This document shows, piece after piece, positions 27,952 through 37,798 of a DNA stretch of 64,000 nt. The stretch lies in contig CAJUIX010000016.1 in the NCBI GenBank assembly GCA_910586665.1, forward strand, positions 5,601-69,600, read 5' to 3'. The position numbers and the translations under genes were made by a program. Every line of letters begins with the position of its first letter. Within the stretch, counting starts at the first letter, position 1. Source of the DNA: an uncultured Duncaniella sp. (GTDB lineage Bacteria > Bacteroidota > Bacteroidia > Bacteroidales > Muribaculaceae). The notes under the pieces are model-generated. The model was not told where the DNA came from. It made no database searches and was given only the letters and a program-made list of their open reading frames with translations.

Positions 27952-28048
27952 TTATGATTGATTATCGGATTTTTTATAGGTGCAAAATTAACAATAAAAG
28001 GAGGACTGTATATAACCATTTTTACCGATTGACATACCTAAAATACAA

Positions 28049-28091
28049 AAGTGAACCTCAAAAGTCTGTGAATGGCTTCCAAGGTTCACTT
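28049..28091 (-). terminator. Terminator of the sugar operon
   Basis: AAGTGAACCT (28049-28058) / AGGTTCACTT (28082-28091); on the minus strand the stem is followed by TTGTATTTT, 48 nt after the permease stop. Confidence 0.7.
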
Positions 28092-28138
28092 AAATGAATG
28101 AAAGGTAAATTCTAAATATTTAGCCCGGTTACGTCATT

Positions 28139-29152
28139 TCAGTTGGAGAGGGTGATGAGGATGAGTCCTGCTATGAAGAGGAGGAACATTGAGCCGATGA
28201 GGGAGTAGGTGCCTTTGGGCGCGCCTTTGAATTCCTTCCATATCCAGACTCCCCATATCATGGCCACGATAGGAGCGGCATTGCTGAGAGCGTAGGAGAT
28301 GGCAGGGTTGGCCGCGCCGGTTCCCATGAAGCTGATGACCATGCCGCCCATCCAGATGAATCCGCCGAGGATGCCGATGAGGTGGGTGCGTGCGCTGCCG
28401 GCAAGGTAATCGCTGAAGGATGTCTTGTTCCCTTCAAAGGGGTGACGCATTACGAAAGTGTTGAACACCGGGGTAGTCAGAAGCACACCGAGGGCGAAGA
28501 AGAATACTCCGGCATAGGGTGTAAGCGAGCCGGTTCCACCGCTGACATACATCGGGTCGAGCGACTTGACCACGAGTCCGTAGAAGAATATCAGTCCGAT
28601 GCCGGAGATGACGGCGAGGACGATCCCCTTGGTCGGGGTCTGCTTGCGGACCGTGGTGAGCTTGCCGTAGGCTTTGGCGCAGAGGTAGATTGCGAGGATG
28701 ATGATGACCACGCCTGACCACAGGAGTGTCTGGTTGCCCGGATAGGTTTGGCCGGCTATGATGACAAGGAGGTAGTTGAAGATGATACCACCTATCCAGC
28801 CGAGGCCACCGCCAATCGGGAAGCCGACCGACATGCCGGCTATGGCTATAGCTGCGGTCAGGAAGATGTTGGCGAAGTTCCATACGATGCCTCCCAGCAT
28901 GGCGCAGCCGGCGCTGCTCCAGTCGAGGTGGGAGATGTCGTCAATGAAAGTGCGCCCCTCTCCGAGCGAACCGAGAGTTAGGGCCGCGACTGCTGCCGTC
29001 AGGAAGACTCCGATAGTGAAGTCCCAGTAGAAAAGTTCGAAGCTCCACTTGGGTGTGGATACGAGTTTTTGGGTATTGGCCCATGATCCCCAGCATATAC
29101 AGCAGATGATGCAGCATATGATGGCGAGAATGTAGTTATGGACGAGTATCAT
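28139..29152 (-). CDS. GRP/DMT-type sugar permease
   Basis: 337 residues with about ten hydrophobic helices covering nearly the whole length (YILAIICCIICCICWGSWA at the N-terminus; MFLLFIAGLILITLSN at the C-terminus) and a glycine-rich FPIGGGLGWIGGIIFN segment. This matches the glucose/ribose porter and RhaT-like members of the drug/metabolite superfamily, which bring monosaccharides across the inner membrane with H+ or Na+. It is the last gene of the operon behind isomerase, kinase and transketolase, so it probably imports their substrate. Confidence 0.8.
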   Translation of the reverse strand: MILVHNYILAIICCIICCICWGSWANTQKLVSTPKWSFELFYWDFTIGVFLTAAVAALTLGSLGEGRTFIDDISHLDWSSAGCAMLGGIVWNFANIFLTAAIAIAGMSVGFPIGGGLGWIGGIIFNYLLVIIAGQTYPGNQTLLWSGVVIIILAIYLCAKAYGKLTTVRKQTPTKGIVLAVISGIGLIFFYGLVVKSLDPMYVSGGTGSLTPYAGVFFFALGVLLTTPVFNTFVMRHPFEGNKTSFSDYLAGSARTHLIGILGGFIWMGGMVISFMGTGAANPAISYALSNAAPIVAMIWGVWIWKEFKGAPKGTYSLIGSMFLLFIAGLILITLSN

Positions 29153-29177
29153 GAGAGAACCGTATTAGTGTGGATGC

Positions 29178-30608
29178 TTACTCGTGAACGTAGAGGTCCC
29201 AGCCGAGATAGGTTTCGAGGACTTCCTGAAGGATGTCGACAACATTGGTTCTGACCATAGCGACATGGTGCTCGAAGCCGTTCTTGCAGATGAATTTCAT
29301 GAGCTTCTGAAGGTTGTCGACCTTGGTTACGGCGATGCAACCGTCCATTCCGTATGGGTCGGCAGTAATCTCACCCTTGCCGAGGTAGGCCTTGATGCAG
29401 CCGGCGGTGTCGTCGGTCGAGATGCGGAAGAAGGTGAAGTTGCCTGGAGCGGCTTTGGCATAGACAGCGCCGAAGGTGTTGATTTTGCCGAGAGTGCGGC
29501 CGAGCACACCGAGGGGGCCGAGCTTGAGATTGTCTTTCATGAAGCTCTTGGGGGCGTTGCCGCAGTGGGTGCAGACGCAGCAGTTGCGGTCTTCGGCAAA
29601 GTTATTGTTCCAGTCGAGGAGTGTCGATGCCTCCTGTGCTGCGAGAGCGAGGGCATACATTGAGACAGCACCTGCCACGTCGGTCTCGCATGCGCAGGGG
29701 AGGAGCTTGTCGCTGAGCATACTCATGGTCACGCAGGCGGCGCAACCGTAGTTCTGCTCAAGAGAATCCCAGCACTGGATGGCGCAGGCGTCAATCTCGT
29801 TGGCTGTAATCCAGTCCTCGACGGCGAGGCCGAACTTGGCCTGGAGGGGGAGCTTCTCACGATAGTTATCGGGCACGGTGGCGTAGGCGGAGATTGACTG
29901 CATCTTTTCGGTGAGGCGCGGGTCATTGTCATCGATGCGACGGGCGTTTTCGAGAATTTCGCTGAGGTCGACGGGGACGACTGTGATACCGCTTGCCTGG
30001 AGGAGCTTCTCGCTGAAGCGGCAGGTGTTGAAGCCGAGGGGACGGGTGCCTATCTGACCGATGCGGCAGTGTGTGAGCTTCTTCACTACGCGGCAGATGG
30101 CTGCGAAGCGGTTGATGTCCTTCATGAGCAGCGGGCTCTTTATAGAATAGGTGTGGAGGGTGGTGTCGGTGAAGGGGATGCCGTACTGGTAGAGGTTGTT
30201 GCAGACGGAGATTTTGCCACAGAAAGCGTCGCGGCGGCTGTCGAGGTCGACCTTGTCGTTCTCGTCGTCACAGGCCTGCACGAGGACGGGGACATTGAGT
30301 TCGGCACGGCTGATGGCGTTGATGATGCCGATTTCATAGCCGAAGTTGGGGAGTGAGACAATGATGCCGTCAATCTCATCGCGGTATTTGCGGAAGAGCT
30401 CGGCGCATTTCTTGCCGTCCTCGAGAGTCTCCATAGAGCCGTCGGTGGGGGTGTCGGCCGGGTCGAGGATGACGTAGCCGTAGCCGGCTTCCTCGAGATT
30501 ACCCAGGAGGGTCTTGCGGACGTCGATTGCGAGGTCGGAATTGAAGTAGGCACGGGTTCCGATGATTATGCCGAAAGTCTCTTTTCCGTTGATAGCATCT
30601 TTTTTCAT
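29178..30608 (-). CDS. L-fucose/L-arabinose isomerase-family protein
   Basis: 476 residues. The N-terminal Rossmann-like domains (FGIIIGTRAYFNSDL; DGIIVSLPNFGYEIG) and the C-terminal domain (NNFAEDRNCCVCTHCGNA; SFMKDNLKLGP) match the fucose-isomerase superfamily, which interconverts aldoses and ketoses with a divalent metal. The substrate cannot be fixed; it is shorter than FucI (about 590 residues). The ATG at 30608 is used because the open frame upstream only shadows the kinase gene. It sits 49 nt after the kinase stop and would supply the ketose that the kinase phosphorylates. Confidence 0.82.
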   Translation of the reverse strand: MKKDAINGKETFGIIIGTRAYFNSDLAIDVRKTLLGNLEEAGYGYVILDPADTPTDGSMETLEDGKKCAELFRKYRDEIDGIIVSLPNFGYEIGIINAISRAELNVPVLVQACDDENDKVDLDSRRDAFCGKISVCNNLYQYGIPFTDTTLHTYSIKSPLLMKDINRFAAICRVVKKLTHCRIGQIGTRPLGFNTCRFSEKLLQASGITVVPVDLSEILENARRIDDNDPRLTEKMQSISAYATVPDNYREKLPLQAKFGLAVEDWITANEIDACAIQCWDSLEQNYGCAACVTMSMLSDKLLPCACETDVAGAVSMYALALAAQEASTLLDWNNNFAEDRNCCVCTHCGNAPKSFMKDNLKLGPLGVLGRTLGKINTFGAVYAKAAPGNFTFFRISTDDTAGCIKAYLGKGEITADPYGMDGCIAVTKVDNLQKLMKFICKNGFEHHVAMVRTNVVDILQEVLETYLGWDLYVHE

Positions 30609-30657
30609 TTTTGTAGTTTTTTGTGTTGGATTAAATAAAAGATAAGAAATTGTTTTT

Positions 30658-32139
30658 TCACTGGTTGATGAGTCTGACCGCGCGGCACCAGCCGTCGTAG
30701 AGGGCGGCTTTGCTCTCGTCGTCAGGAGCAGGGATGATGAGGTCGTTGTCAGTGCGGAGGGTCGCCACTTCGTCGAGGCTCTTCCAGACACCACGGGCGA
30801 GGCAGTTCATGAGCACTGCGCCATAAGCCGAGGCCTCCTCGATGTCGGCACGGTTGACGGGGACGCCAAGCATGTCGGCCTGGAACTGCATGAGGTAGTT
30901 GTTTTTCGTCGGGCCGCCGTCTACGCGAAGCTCCGAGAGGCTTACGCCGTCGGCTCCTGTCATTGTCCCGACGAGGTCCTTGATTTGGTAGGCTATGGCA
31001 TCAAGGGCGGCACGGCAGATGTGACCCTTGGATGTGGCGAGGGTCATGCCGACGATTGCAGCCTTGGCTTTGGAGTTCCACCAGGGGGCGCCGAGGCCGG
31101 CGAAGGCCGGGACGAAGTAGACACCGCCGTTGTCAGGCACGCTGAGGGCGAATTTTTCTACCTCGGAGGGGGAATTGATAAGTTCGAGCTTGTCGGTGAG
31201 CCATTTGATTGTCGCCCCGGTGCAGTGGATGTTGCCCTCGAAGGCATAGTGCACCTTGCCGAGGGCCGCGAAGCCGACCGAGGTCACGAGTCCTTCGGGC
31301 GGGGTGAGGGGAGAGGTGCCTATGTTGACCATGACAGAGGAACCGGTGCCGTAAGTGGCCTTGCCCATGCCTGACTTGAAGCACATTTGTCCGACGAGGG
31401 CGCCGTGAGAGTCGCCGATGGCTCCGGCAATGGCGATTGGCTTGTCAAAAAGACCTTCGACTGTGGTCTCGCCGAACATGGAGTCCGACGGGAGGGCTTT
31501 GGGAAGCATGGAGGCGGGGATACCGAAGATGTCGAGCAACTCGCTGTCCCAGTCGAGGGTGTGGATGTTGAAAAGGAGAGTGCGCGAGGCGTTGGTGTAG
31601 TCGCATGCATGGACTTTCCCGCCTGTGAGCTTCCATATCAGCCATGATTCCATAGTGCCCATGAGGAGCTCGCCGCGGGCAGCCGCTCCGGCGGCGCCAT
31701 CAATGTTGTCGAGAACCCACTTCACACCTGTTGCAGAGAAGAAGGGGTCAATCATGAGGCCGCTCCTGGCTCTCACCACCTGTTCGTGGCCAGTCTGCTT
31801 GAGCAAGTTGCAAAGCTCGGCTCCGCGCTGGCACTGCCAGACGACAGCATTGTAGACTGGCTCGCCGGTCAGGCGGTTCCATACAACTACTGTCTCGCGC
31901 TGGTTGGTAATGGCAAGCGAGTAGTCGGTGCCGGCTTCGGGAGCGCCATCAAGCAGGGTGCTTATGGCCTTGACAGTGTTGGCATAGATCTCGACAGGGT
32001 CATGCTCTACCCAACCTGGTGCCGGATAGTATTGGCGATGCTCTATGTTGACACGTTTGAGCAGTCTACATTCGCCTGAGAACAGCATCGCTTTCGTTGC
32101 GGAGGTGCTTTGGTCTATGGCGATGATTTTATTGTTCAT
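30658..32139 (-). CDS. FGGY-family carbohydrate kinase
   Basis: 493 residues. Phosphate-1 motif IIAIDQSTSATKAML at the N-terminus, adenosine and phosphate-2 regions MGKATYGTGSSVMVN and LRVDGGPTKNN, and the substrate-loop segment TNQRETVVVWNR, as in glycerol kinase; HGALVGQMCF supplies the catalytic Asp just upstream (IGDSHG). The fold fits glycerol kinase or a ketose kinase. Its place between split transketolase genes and an aldose-ketose isomerase argues for a ketose kinase over glycerol kinase. The gap to the transketolase C-terminal gene is 46 nt. Confidence 0.85.
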   Translation of the reverse strand: MNNKIIAIDQSTSATKAMLFSGECRLLKRVNIEHRQYYPAPGWVEHDPVEIYANTVKAISTLLDGAPEAGTDYSLAITNQRETVVVWNRLTGEPVYNAVVWQCQRGAELCNLLKQTGHEQVVRARSGLMIDPFFSATGVKWVLDNIDGAAGAAARGELLMGTMESWLIWKLTGGKVHACDYTNASRTLLFNIHTLDWDSELLDIFGIPASMLPKALPSDSMFGETTVEGLFDKPIAIAGAIGDSHGALVGQMCFKSGMGKATYGTGSSVMVNIGTSPLTPPEGLVTSVGFAALGKVHYAFEGNIHCTGATIKWLTDKLELINSPSEVEKFALSVPDNGGVYFVPAFAGLGAPWWNSKAKAAIVGMTLATSKGHICRAALDAIAYQIKDLVGTMTGADGVSLSELRVDGGPTKNNYLMQFQADMLGVPVNRADIEEASAYGAVLMNCLARGVWKSLDEVATLRTDNDLIIPAPDDESKAALYDGWCRAVRLINQ

Positions 32140-32185
32140 GATATTAATGTAAAAAAGTCAGCGGTAATTAGAATAGGTAAGAAGG

Positions 32186-33112
32186 TCAGGCTTTGACGAA
32201 TTCGAGCGCCGTGCGGACGATGCCGTCGGCGTCCATGCCGTAGTGGGCGAAGATTTCCTTTGAAGTGCCGTGGATGACGTCCTCGTCAGGTATACCGATA
32301 ATTTTGACAGGTACGGGGTGCTCGGATATAGTTTCGACCACCGCGCCTCCAAGTCCGCCAAAACGGCTGTGCTCCTCGACTGTTATTATGCGGCCTGTCT
32401 CGCGGGCAGCTTTCAGGATGGCTTCAGTGTCGAGCGGCTTGACAAAGGCCATGTCGAGGACGCGGGCGCTGATGCCCTGTTCGCGAAGGCGGAGGGCGGC
32501 ATGGTAGGCATGGTAGACGGTCTCACCTGTGGCTATGATTGTAAGGTCGCTACCGTCGAGCAGCATGTTGGCCTTGCCGAATTCAAAGTTGAAATCATCG
32601 TTTTCGTATACGTCGGGAACGTCGGCACGACCTACGCGGATATAGACCGGCTCGGGACGGTCTACGAGCATACGGACAAGGCGACTGGTTTGGCGTGCGT
32701 CGCAGGGGAGTACAATGTTCATGCCCGGGAAGGTGTGGAGGGCGGCGATGTCGTGGAGGCTGTGGTGGGTGGCGCCGAGAGCACCGTAGGCCACACCGCC
32801 GCTGACACCGAGTATCTTGACGTTTGTGCGGTTATAGGCCACGTCGACCTTGACCTGTTCGAGGCTGCGCGCCACATAGAAGCATGCCGGACCGCAGACA
32901 TAGGGTTTCTTGCCACTCATGGCGAGACCGGCTGAAATACCAACCGCGTTCTGCTCGGCTATGCCGCACTCGACGAATTGTTCGGGAAGCTCATTGGCAA
33001 AATCTCCGAGGGTCACGGAGCCGCGGGCGTCGGTGGTCACGGCTACTATATCTTTGTCCTCGCGGGCGAGTTCGAGTAGAGTTTCTGTAAATGCTTTTCT
33101 ACAGGCTTTCAT
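32186..33112 (-). CDS. Transketolase, C-terminal subunit
   Basis: 308 residues containing the pyrimidine-binding domain (FVECGIAEQNAVGISAGLA, with the conserved Glu that activates thiamine diphosphate) and the C-terminal transketolase domain (GRIITVEEHSRFGGLGGA). It pairs with the N-terminal subunit encoded 13 nt upstream to form an active two-subunit enzyme that moves two-carbon ketol units. The start at 33112 (MKACRKAF) is chosen because the longer frame overlaps the previous gene. Split transketolases often serve special sugars while a full-length copy does pentose-phosphate work. Confidence 0.92.
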   Translation of the reverse strand: MKACRKAFTETLLELAREDKDIVAVTTDARGSVTLGDFANELPEQFVECGIAEQNAVGISAGLAMSGKKPYVCGPACFYVARSLEQVKVDVAYNRTNVKILGVSGGVAYGALGATHHSLHDIAALHTFPGMNIVLPCDARQTSRLVRMLVDRPEPVYIRVGRADVPDVYENDDFNFEFGKANMLLDGSDLTIIATGETVYHAYHAALRLREQGISARVLDMAFVKPLDTEAILKAARETGRIITVEEHSRFGGLGGAVVETISEHPVPVKIIGIPDEDVIHGTSKEIFAHYGMDADGIVRTALEFVKA

Positions 33113-33125
33113 AGTTTGCTTGACA

Positions 33126-33953
33126 TTAGTTGAGTTCGTTGATTCGACATTCAATCTCACCAATCGCGGTGACATACTGCTCCTCGTTGGGGACGCCGTG
33201 GTGCCACTTGGCAACGTTTTCCATAAATGAAACACCCTTACCCTTGGTCGATTCCGAGATCAGAAGGTGTGGTCTGCCATTGGTGAAGTCGATTTCCTTG
33301 AGGGCCTTTGCGATAGCGTTGACATCGTCGCCGTCGATGCTACGGACATCCCAGCCGAAGGCGGTCCAACGCTCGGTTATACTGTCGATGGCCATGACAT
33401 CCTCGGTGTTGCCGCTGATCTGCAGGTGGTTGCGGTCAATAATGGCCACAAGGTTGTCGAGGTGGTACTGATTGGCTGACATAGCGGCTTCGTAGATAGA
33501 GCCTTCCCCCTGTTCGCCGTCCCCCATGAGGACGTAGGTCTTATATGCCTTGCCGTCCATCTTTGCGGCTATGGCCATTCCGACGCCTACTGAAAGTCCG
33601 TGGCCGAGCGCGCCTGACGACACCTCGATGCCGGGGACATCTATCGTCGGGTGGCCCGAGAGGACTGAGCCGAATTCACCGAGGGTGTCGGTGAGCTCGC
33701 GCCCGTAGTAGCCTCTCGCTTCCAAGGTGACGTAGAGGGCTTCGACACAGTGCCCCTTGCTGAGGATGAAGCGGTCACGGTCGGGGTCGGCGGGATTTGA
33801 CGGGTTGATATTCAGAGTATTGAAATATAAGGCGGTCAGGACATTGAGGCATGATAAATCACCCCCGATGTGGCCGGCCTTAGCCTTGAAGACCAGTTCA
33901 AGCAGGCGCTTTCGATTGATTTCGGATTGTAATTGTAATGCTTTTCCTTCCAT
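33126..33953 (-). CDS. Transketolase, N-terminal subunit
   Basis: 275 residues with the diphosphate-binding domain of transketolase: GHIGGDLSCLNVLTALYF, SKGHCVEALYVTLEARGYY, and the metal/ThDP motif MGDGEQGEGSIYEAAMSAN (GDG...N). The Cys-His pair in KGHC is usual for this subfamily. It is the first gene of the five-gene minus-strand sugar operon. The 178-nt gap to ribB on the plus strand would hold divergent promoters; a DeoR-type regulator encoded just beyond ribB is the likely controller. Confidence 0.93.
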   Translation of the reverse strand: MEGKALQLQSEINRKRLLELVFKAKAGHIGGDLSCLNVLTALYFNTLNINPSNPADPDRDRFILSKGHCVEALYVTLEARGYYGRELTDTLGEFGSVLSGHPTIDVPGIEVSSGALGHGLSVGVGMAIAAKMDGKAYKTYVLMGDGEQGEGSIYEAAMSANQYHLDNLVAIIDRNHLQISGNTEDVMAIDSITERWTAFGWDVRSIDGDDVNAIAKALKEIDFTNGRPHLLISESTKGKGVSFMENVAKWHHGVPNEEQYVTAIGEIECRINELN

Positions 33954-34102
33954 TTTTTAGTTATGTTATCCTAAGTGCAAATGTAAAGAATAAATAAGGA
34001 AATCGAAAGCAAAAGAAAATAATTTAATTAAAATTAACTATTGTAAAATCGGTCTCGCCGGATAAATTGAAATGCGGGGATTAAATTTAAAAATAAAATC
34101 GT

Positions 34103-34110
34103 TATCTTTG
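34103..34110 (+). promoter_or_regulatory. -7 box of the ribB-deoR unit
   Basis: TATCTTTG matches TAnnTTTG 21 nt before the ribB ATG; no clear -33 element is seen. No FMN-riboswitch-like structure is visible between here and the divergent transketolase gene. Confidence 0.45.
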
Positions 34111-34131
34111 CAGAAAAATAGCTTATCGGCG

Positions 34132-34746
34132 ATGTTAAGTTCAGTAGAAGAAGGCATAGAAGAGATTCGAAAAGGAAGAATCATCATAGTCATCGATGAT
34201 GAGGACCGTGAAAATGAAGGAGACTTTATTGTTGCCGGGGAAAAAATCACCCCGGAGATAGTTAATTTCATGATTACCAACGGTCGGGGGCTGCTGTGTG
34301 TCCCCCTGACTAAGGAAAGATGCGAGGAACTGCACCTGCGTCCTATGGCAGCTGAGAACACATCGCTTCTCGGGACACCGTTTACGATGTCCGTGGACCT
34401 GAAGGGCTATGGCTGTTCGACGGGCGTCTCGGCCTTCGACAGGGCTAAAACTATCAAGGCTCTTGTCTGTGGCGACATCACGCCTGACGAACTGGCCCGT
34501 CCGGGGCACATATTTCCATTATATGGTGCTCCCGGCGGTGTGCTTGAGCGCGACGGGCATACCGAGGCGCTTCTCGACATGACCACTATGGCCGGTCTGA
34601 AGCCTGGCGGTGCCTTGATTGAGATATTGAACGAGGACGGTACTATGGCCCGTCTTCCGCAGCTGGAAGAGGTGGCCCGTAAGCATGGTCTTAAAATTGT
34701 GTCAATAAAGGATATTCAGGAATATAAAACGAAACACAACAAATAG
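34132..34746 (+). CDS. ribB: 3,4-dihydroxy-2-butanone-4-phosphate synthase
   Basis: 204 residues, the length of a monofunctional DHBP synthase without a GTP-cyclohydrolase II part. It makes the four-carbon riboflavin precursor from ribulose 5-phosphate, releasing formate. The active-site motif [17 protein letters not shown] near the N-terminus, [25 protein letters not shown] and [10 protein letters not shown] are all present. The start at 34132 is preferred over an upstream in-frame ATG that precedes the promoter. It is followed 14 nt later by the DeoR gene. Its substrate is a pentose-phosphate intermediate, which gives a metabolic link to the transketolase operon. Confidence 0.93.
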   Translation: MLSSVEEGIEEIRKGRIIIVIDDEDRENEGDFIVAGEKITPEIVNFMITNGRGLLCVPLTKERCEELHLRPMAAENTSLLGTPFTMSVDLKGYGCSTGVSAFDRAKTIKALVCGDITPDELARPGHIFPLYGAPGGVLERDGHTEALLDMTTMAGLKPGGALIEILNEDGTMARLPQLEEVARKHGLKIVSIKDIQEYKTKHNK

Positions 34747-34760
34747 AGAGCGAATTAGAT

Positions 34761-35519
34761 ATGGCACAAAATCAAAGACGGCAAAAAATCCTAAATCTTA
34801 TCCGTGAAGATGGCCATGCAAAAGTTGTGGACCTCAGCAGGATTTTCAAAGTCACGGATGTCACAATCAGACAGGATTTGGAAGAGCTTGAAAAACAAGG
34901 ATATATCGAAAGAGAGCATGGTGGTGCCTTTTTGAAGGACGTAAGTTCTTTTGCCAAGACCGGCCAGATTCTCAACCATGAAAATATAAAGGAAAAGAGA
35001 GAAATTGCTAAGAAGGCCGTGAACTTTATCAAGGAAGGGGACTGTATAATACTGGACTCAGGCTCGACCACGACTGAAATCGCCAAGTTGCTGCTGTCAA
35101 TCAAAAATCTGACAGTGATAACCAACGCCCTCAATATAGCCCTCATACTCGGTGCCAATCCCAACATAAACCTTGTGGTTACGGGAGGTGAGTTCAAGGC
35201 TCCCACTTTGTCGCTGACAGGAGAGATGGCCGCCCAGACCCTTAGCAACCTGCATGCTAACAAACTCTTTCTCGCCACGGCCGGAATATCGCCCGAAATG
35301 CAGCTCTCTTACCCGAGTTTCAGCGACTTGGTGGTCAAGTCGACAATGATAAAGTCGTCTGACGAGGTATTTCTCGTAGCCGACTCATCAAAAATCGGCT
35401 ACACCTCCTTTGCAAGTCTCGGAAGCATATCCCTGGTCAAGGCTCTCATCACTGACAGCAAGATTTCCGAGGAAAACGTAAGAAAGATAGAGGAATACAA
35501 TATAAACGTCATATATTGA
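34761..35519 (+). CDS. DeoR/GlpR-family transcription regulator
   Basis: 252 residues. N-terminal winged helix (RRQKILNLIREDGHAKVVDL; VTDVTIRQDLEELEKQGYI, about 5-60) followed by the DeoR C-terminal sensor domain, which is related to ribose-phosphate isomerase (CIILDSGSTTTEIAKLLL; LVVTGGEFKAPTLSLTG). Such repressors bind a sugar phosphate. The adjacent divergent sugar operon is the natural target (inference). Co-transcribed with ribB. Confidence 0.9.
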   Translation: MAQNQRRQKILNLIREDGHAKVVDLSRIFKVTDVTIRQDLEELEKQGYIEREHGGAFLKDVSSFAKTGQILNHENIKEKREIAKKAVNFIKEGDCIILDSGSTTTEIAKLLLSIKNLTVITNALNIALILGANPNINLVVTGGEFKAPTLSLTGEMAAQTLSNLHANKLFLATAGISPEMQLSYPSFSDLVVKSTMIKSSDEVFLVADSSKIGYTSFASLGSISLVKALITDSKISEENVRKIEEYNINVIY

Positions 35520-35575
35520 CAGTCGTAATGTCCTCCTATGGGTGGATATGATTGTCCTTGTAGTTAAGGATATAG

Positions 35576-35605
35576 CCCACCTTCCGAATTTTTTTGGAAG
35601 GTGGG
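35576..35605 (+). terminator. Hairpin after the DeoR gene
   Basis: Perfect 10-bp stem CCCACCTTCC (35576-35585) / GGAAGGTGGG (35596-35605) with an AT-rich loop. There is no T-tract after it on the plus strand, so termination is only probable. Confidence 0.5.
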
Positions 35606-35681
35606 TAAAATGTACACTTTTGGGTATGGCATAGGGATGCCGTTAGATGTAATTTTGCACTGTCAAAAAATATAATTCATT

Positions 35682-37776
35682 ATGAGATTTATCACATCAT
35701 TAATGCTTGCCCTTATCGGGATAGGAATAACGAGGGCACAGGAGGTCCAGGATTCGATAAAGGCACAAGAACTTAACGAGGTAGTGGTCGAGGCGGCCAA
35801 TCAACGAATCAATGCCGAGGTATCGACCTACATTCCAATAGCACGTCAGAAGAACGCTTCACAGAACGCGGTCGCCCTGCTTTCCCAAATGGCGATTCCA
35901 CAGATTGATGTTGATCCGATTAGCCAGGCGGTGAAAACAGCCCACGGTCAGAATGTGTCTATTTTTATTGACTATGTTCCCGCCACAGCCGAGGACCTGA
36001 AAGGTATGAAAACCCAGGATGTGAAAAAAAGTCGAGTATTACCAGCATCCGTCTGATCCACGTTTTCATGGCGCAAAATATGTCATAAACTTCGTGATGC
36101 AGAAATATGTGTGGGGTGGCTACACGAAACTCAATGCCAATAAATGGTTTTGTGTCAATAGAGGTGAAGGCTCGTTGTATTCAAAGATGGCCTACAAGAA
36201 AATGACATTTGATGTGTATGCCGACGAAATCTATCTCTCCAACCGGCATACTGGGCAGAAATCGGTAGAGAATTTCAATTTCACAGATTTGTACGGGAAG
36301 GGTCCACAGTCAGTAACAAGGACATCCGAAACAAAATCAGGCCTTTATCGTAACAATAGCAATGATTTCAGCCTCCGTGCCCTATATAATAATGAGAATG
36401 TCATGATTTCAAACCGTATTGCATACAGCCTGACAAACGTCCCGCACAACGATGCGATTAACTCCCTTGTCTTTTCGTCTGACTTGTTCCCGATGTCTGA
36501 ATCATCGACTATAGCTTCCACAAAGGATTGGGCTTTGAGATATAACGGGGAGTTTTTCTTTAAGCTTTCGCAATGGGCTGCCCTCAATATCGAAGCCAGT
36601 TACACATACGGCCGCAATGAGTCAGACTCCCACTACACAGTCCTTGATGAATTGTCGATAACCAACAATGCTAAGGAGGATGTGCATAAAATGGTCACAT
36701 ATCTGCATTTGAATTGGAATCCAAACAAGGCTAACCAGTTCTTTACTAACTTCGGAGTGCAGCATGACTGGAATTTTATAGACTACTACGGCAACTCTCC
36801 CTCAAAGCAGAAATATGATGTGGGAATATATTTTTTAGGTCAGAACTACCAGCATATCTTTAATGAAAAATGGAATGTCGGAGGCTCGTTGGCATGGATA
36901 TGGGAAACGAATAGAATCTCCGGGGTGGATGCTGACAATAATTTCCCCCAGACTAATATCAATGCGACATGGGCGCCCAATGACAAGAACCAGCTTTATT
37001 TTACAGCCAATTATGGTTCGATGTTTCCCAGCGCATCACAAAAAAGTCCGAATATGCTTCAGCAGGATGAACTGATGTGGTATCGCGGGACACCAGAACT
37101 CAAAGATTATAAATATACCAACGCGACCCTTTCGTATACCTGGCTGCCTAATAACAAGTGGCAGATTACAGCAGATGCTTATTTTGGTTATATTAAGGAC
37201 AGATGTCTGACACTTTATTCGCCGACGGGCCCTGACGGGACAATGCTGCGCCAGTACTTCAACGGTGGCAATTATTTCAGCGATTACATCGGAGTAAGCG
37301 CTACGGGAAAATTTTTTGGAGGGAAGTTGATAGCCAAGGCGCGCCCGCAATTTTGGATTCGCAGGACTACCGGCGATTATGCCTGGAGCAGTAACCAGAT
37401 GACTTGTATGGCGCAGCTCACATATTACTTGGGAAACCTTTATTTCTATGGCTGGTACATGACTCCGAGCAGGTATCAGGAAAATCATAGCGGAATAATA
37501 AGCAGGACACCCTCCAAATACCAGCTTCAGGTTGGTTGGGGCAAGGGGGCATGGAACATCAGTGCGTCAGCATATAATTTCCTGCACACATCATGGGATT
37601 CTTACAAAGAATCGTTGACAAGTGAATATTATAGCTTTGACCGCACTACATTCGGCACCCAGCATCATGCGAGATATACCATATCGGCAACCTATACTAT
37701 CGGATATGGTAAAAAAGTGAAGCGCAACAACGAAATCTCCGGCTCAGGCACGGCCGGCTCCGCAATCTTGAAATGA
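35682..37776 (+). pseudogene. Outer-membrane beta-barrel (TonB-receptor-like) protein gene, frameshifted at an A7 run
   Basis: A signal peptide (MLALIGIGITRAQ) and a plug-like domain are read until a stop at 36056. The beta-barrel continues in another frame from about 36026 to 37776. Seven A residues at 36024-36030 mark the break: removing one A gives VKKVEYYQHPSDPRFHGAKY, fusing the two parts into about 697 residues. The barrel (LYFTANYGSMFPSASQK; LSYTWLPNNKWQITADAYF) resembles OMP_b-brl_3 proteins. The break could be a true mutation, phase variation, polymerase slippage or a sequencing error. Substrate unknown. Confidence 0.8.
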
Positions 37777-37798
37777 AAATAGACTCTGACAACAACAA

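Noticed and set aside
33954..34131. FMN riboswitch upstream of ribB
   Set aside because: The interval is short, AT-rich and shared with a divergent operon; no conserved riboswitch core is visible.
34072..34131. N-terminal extension of ribB by 20 codons
   Set aside because: It would begin upstream of the -7 box and adds a basic, non-family sequence.
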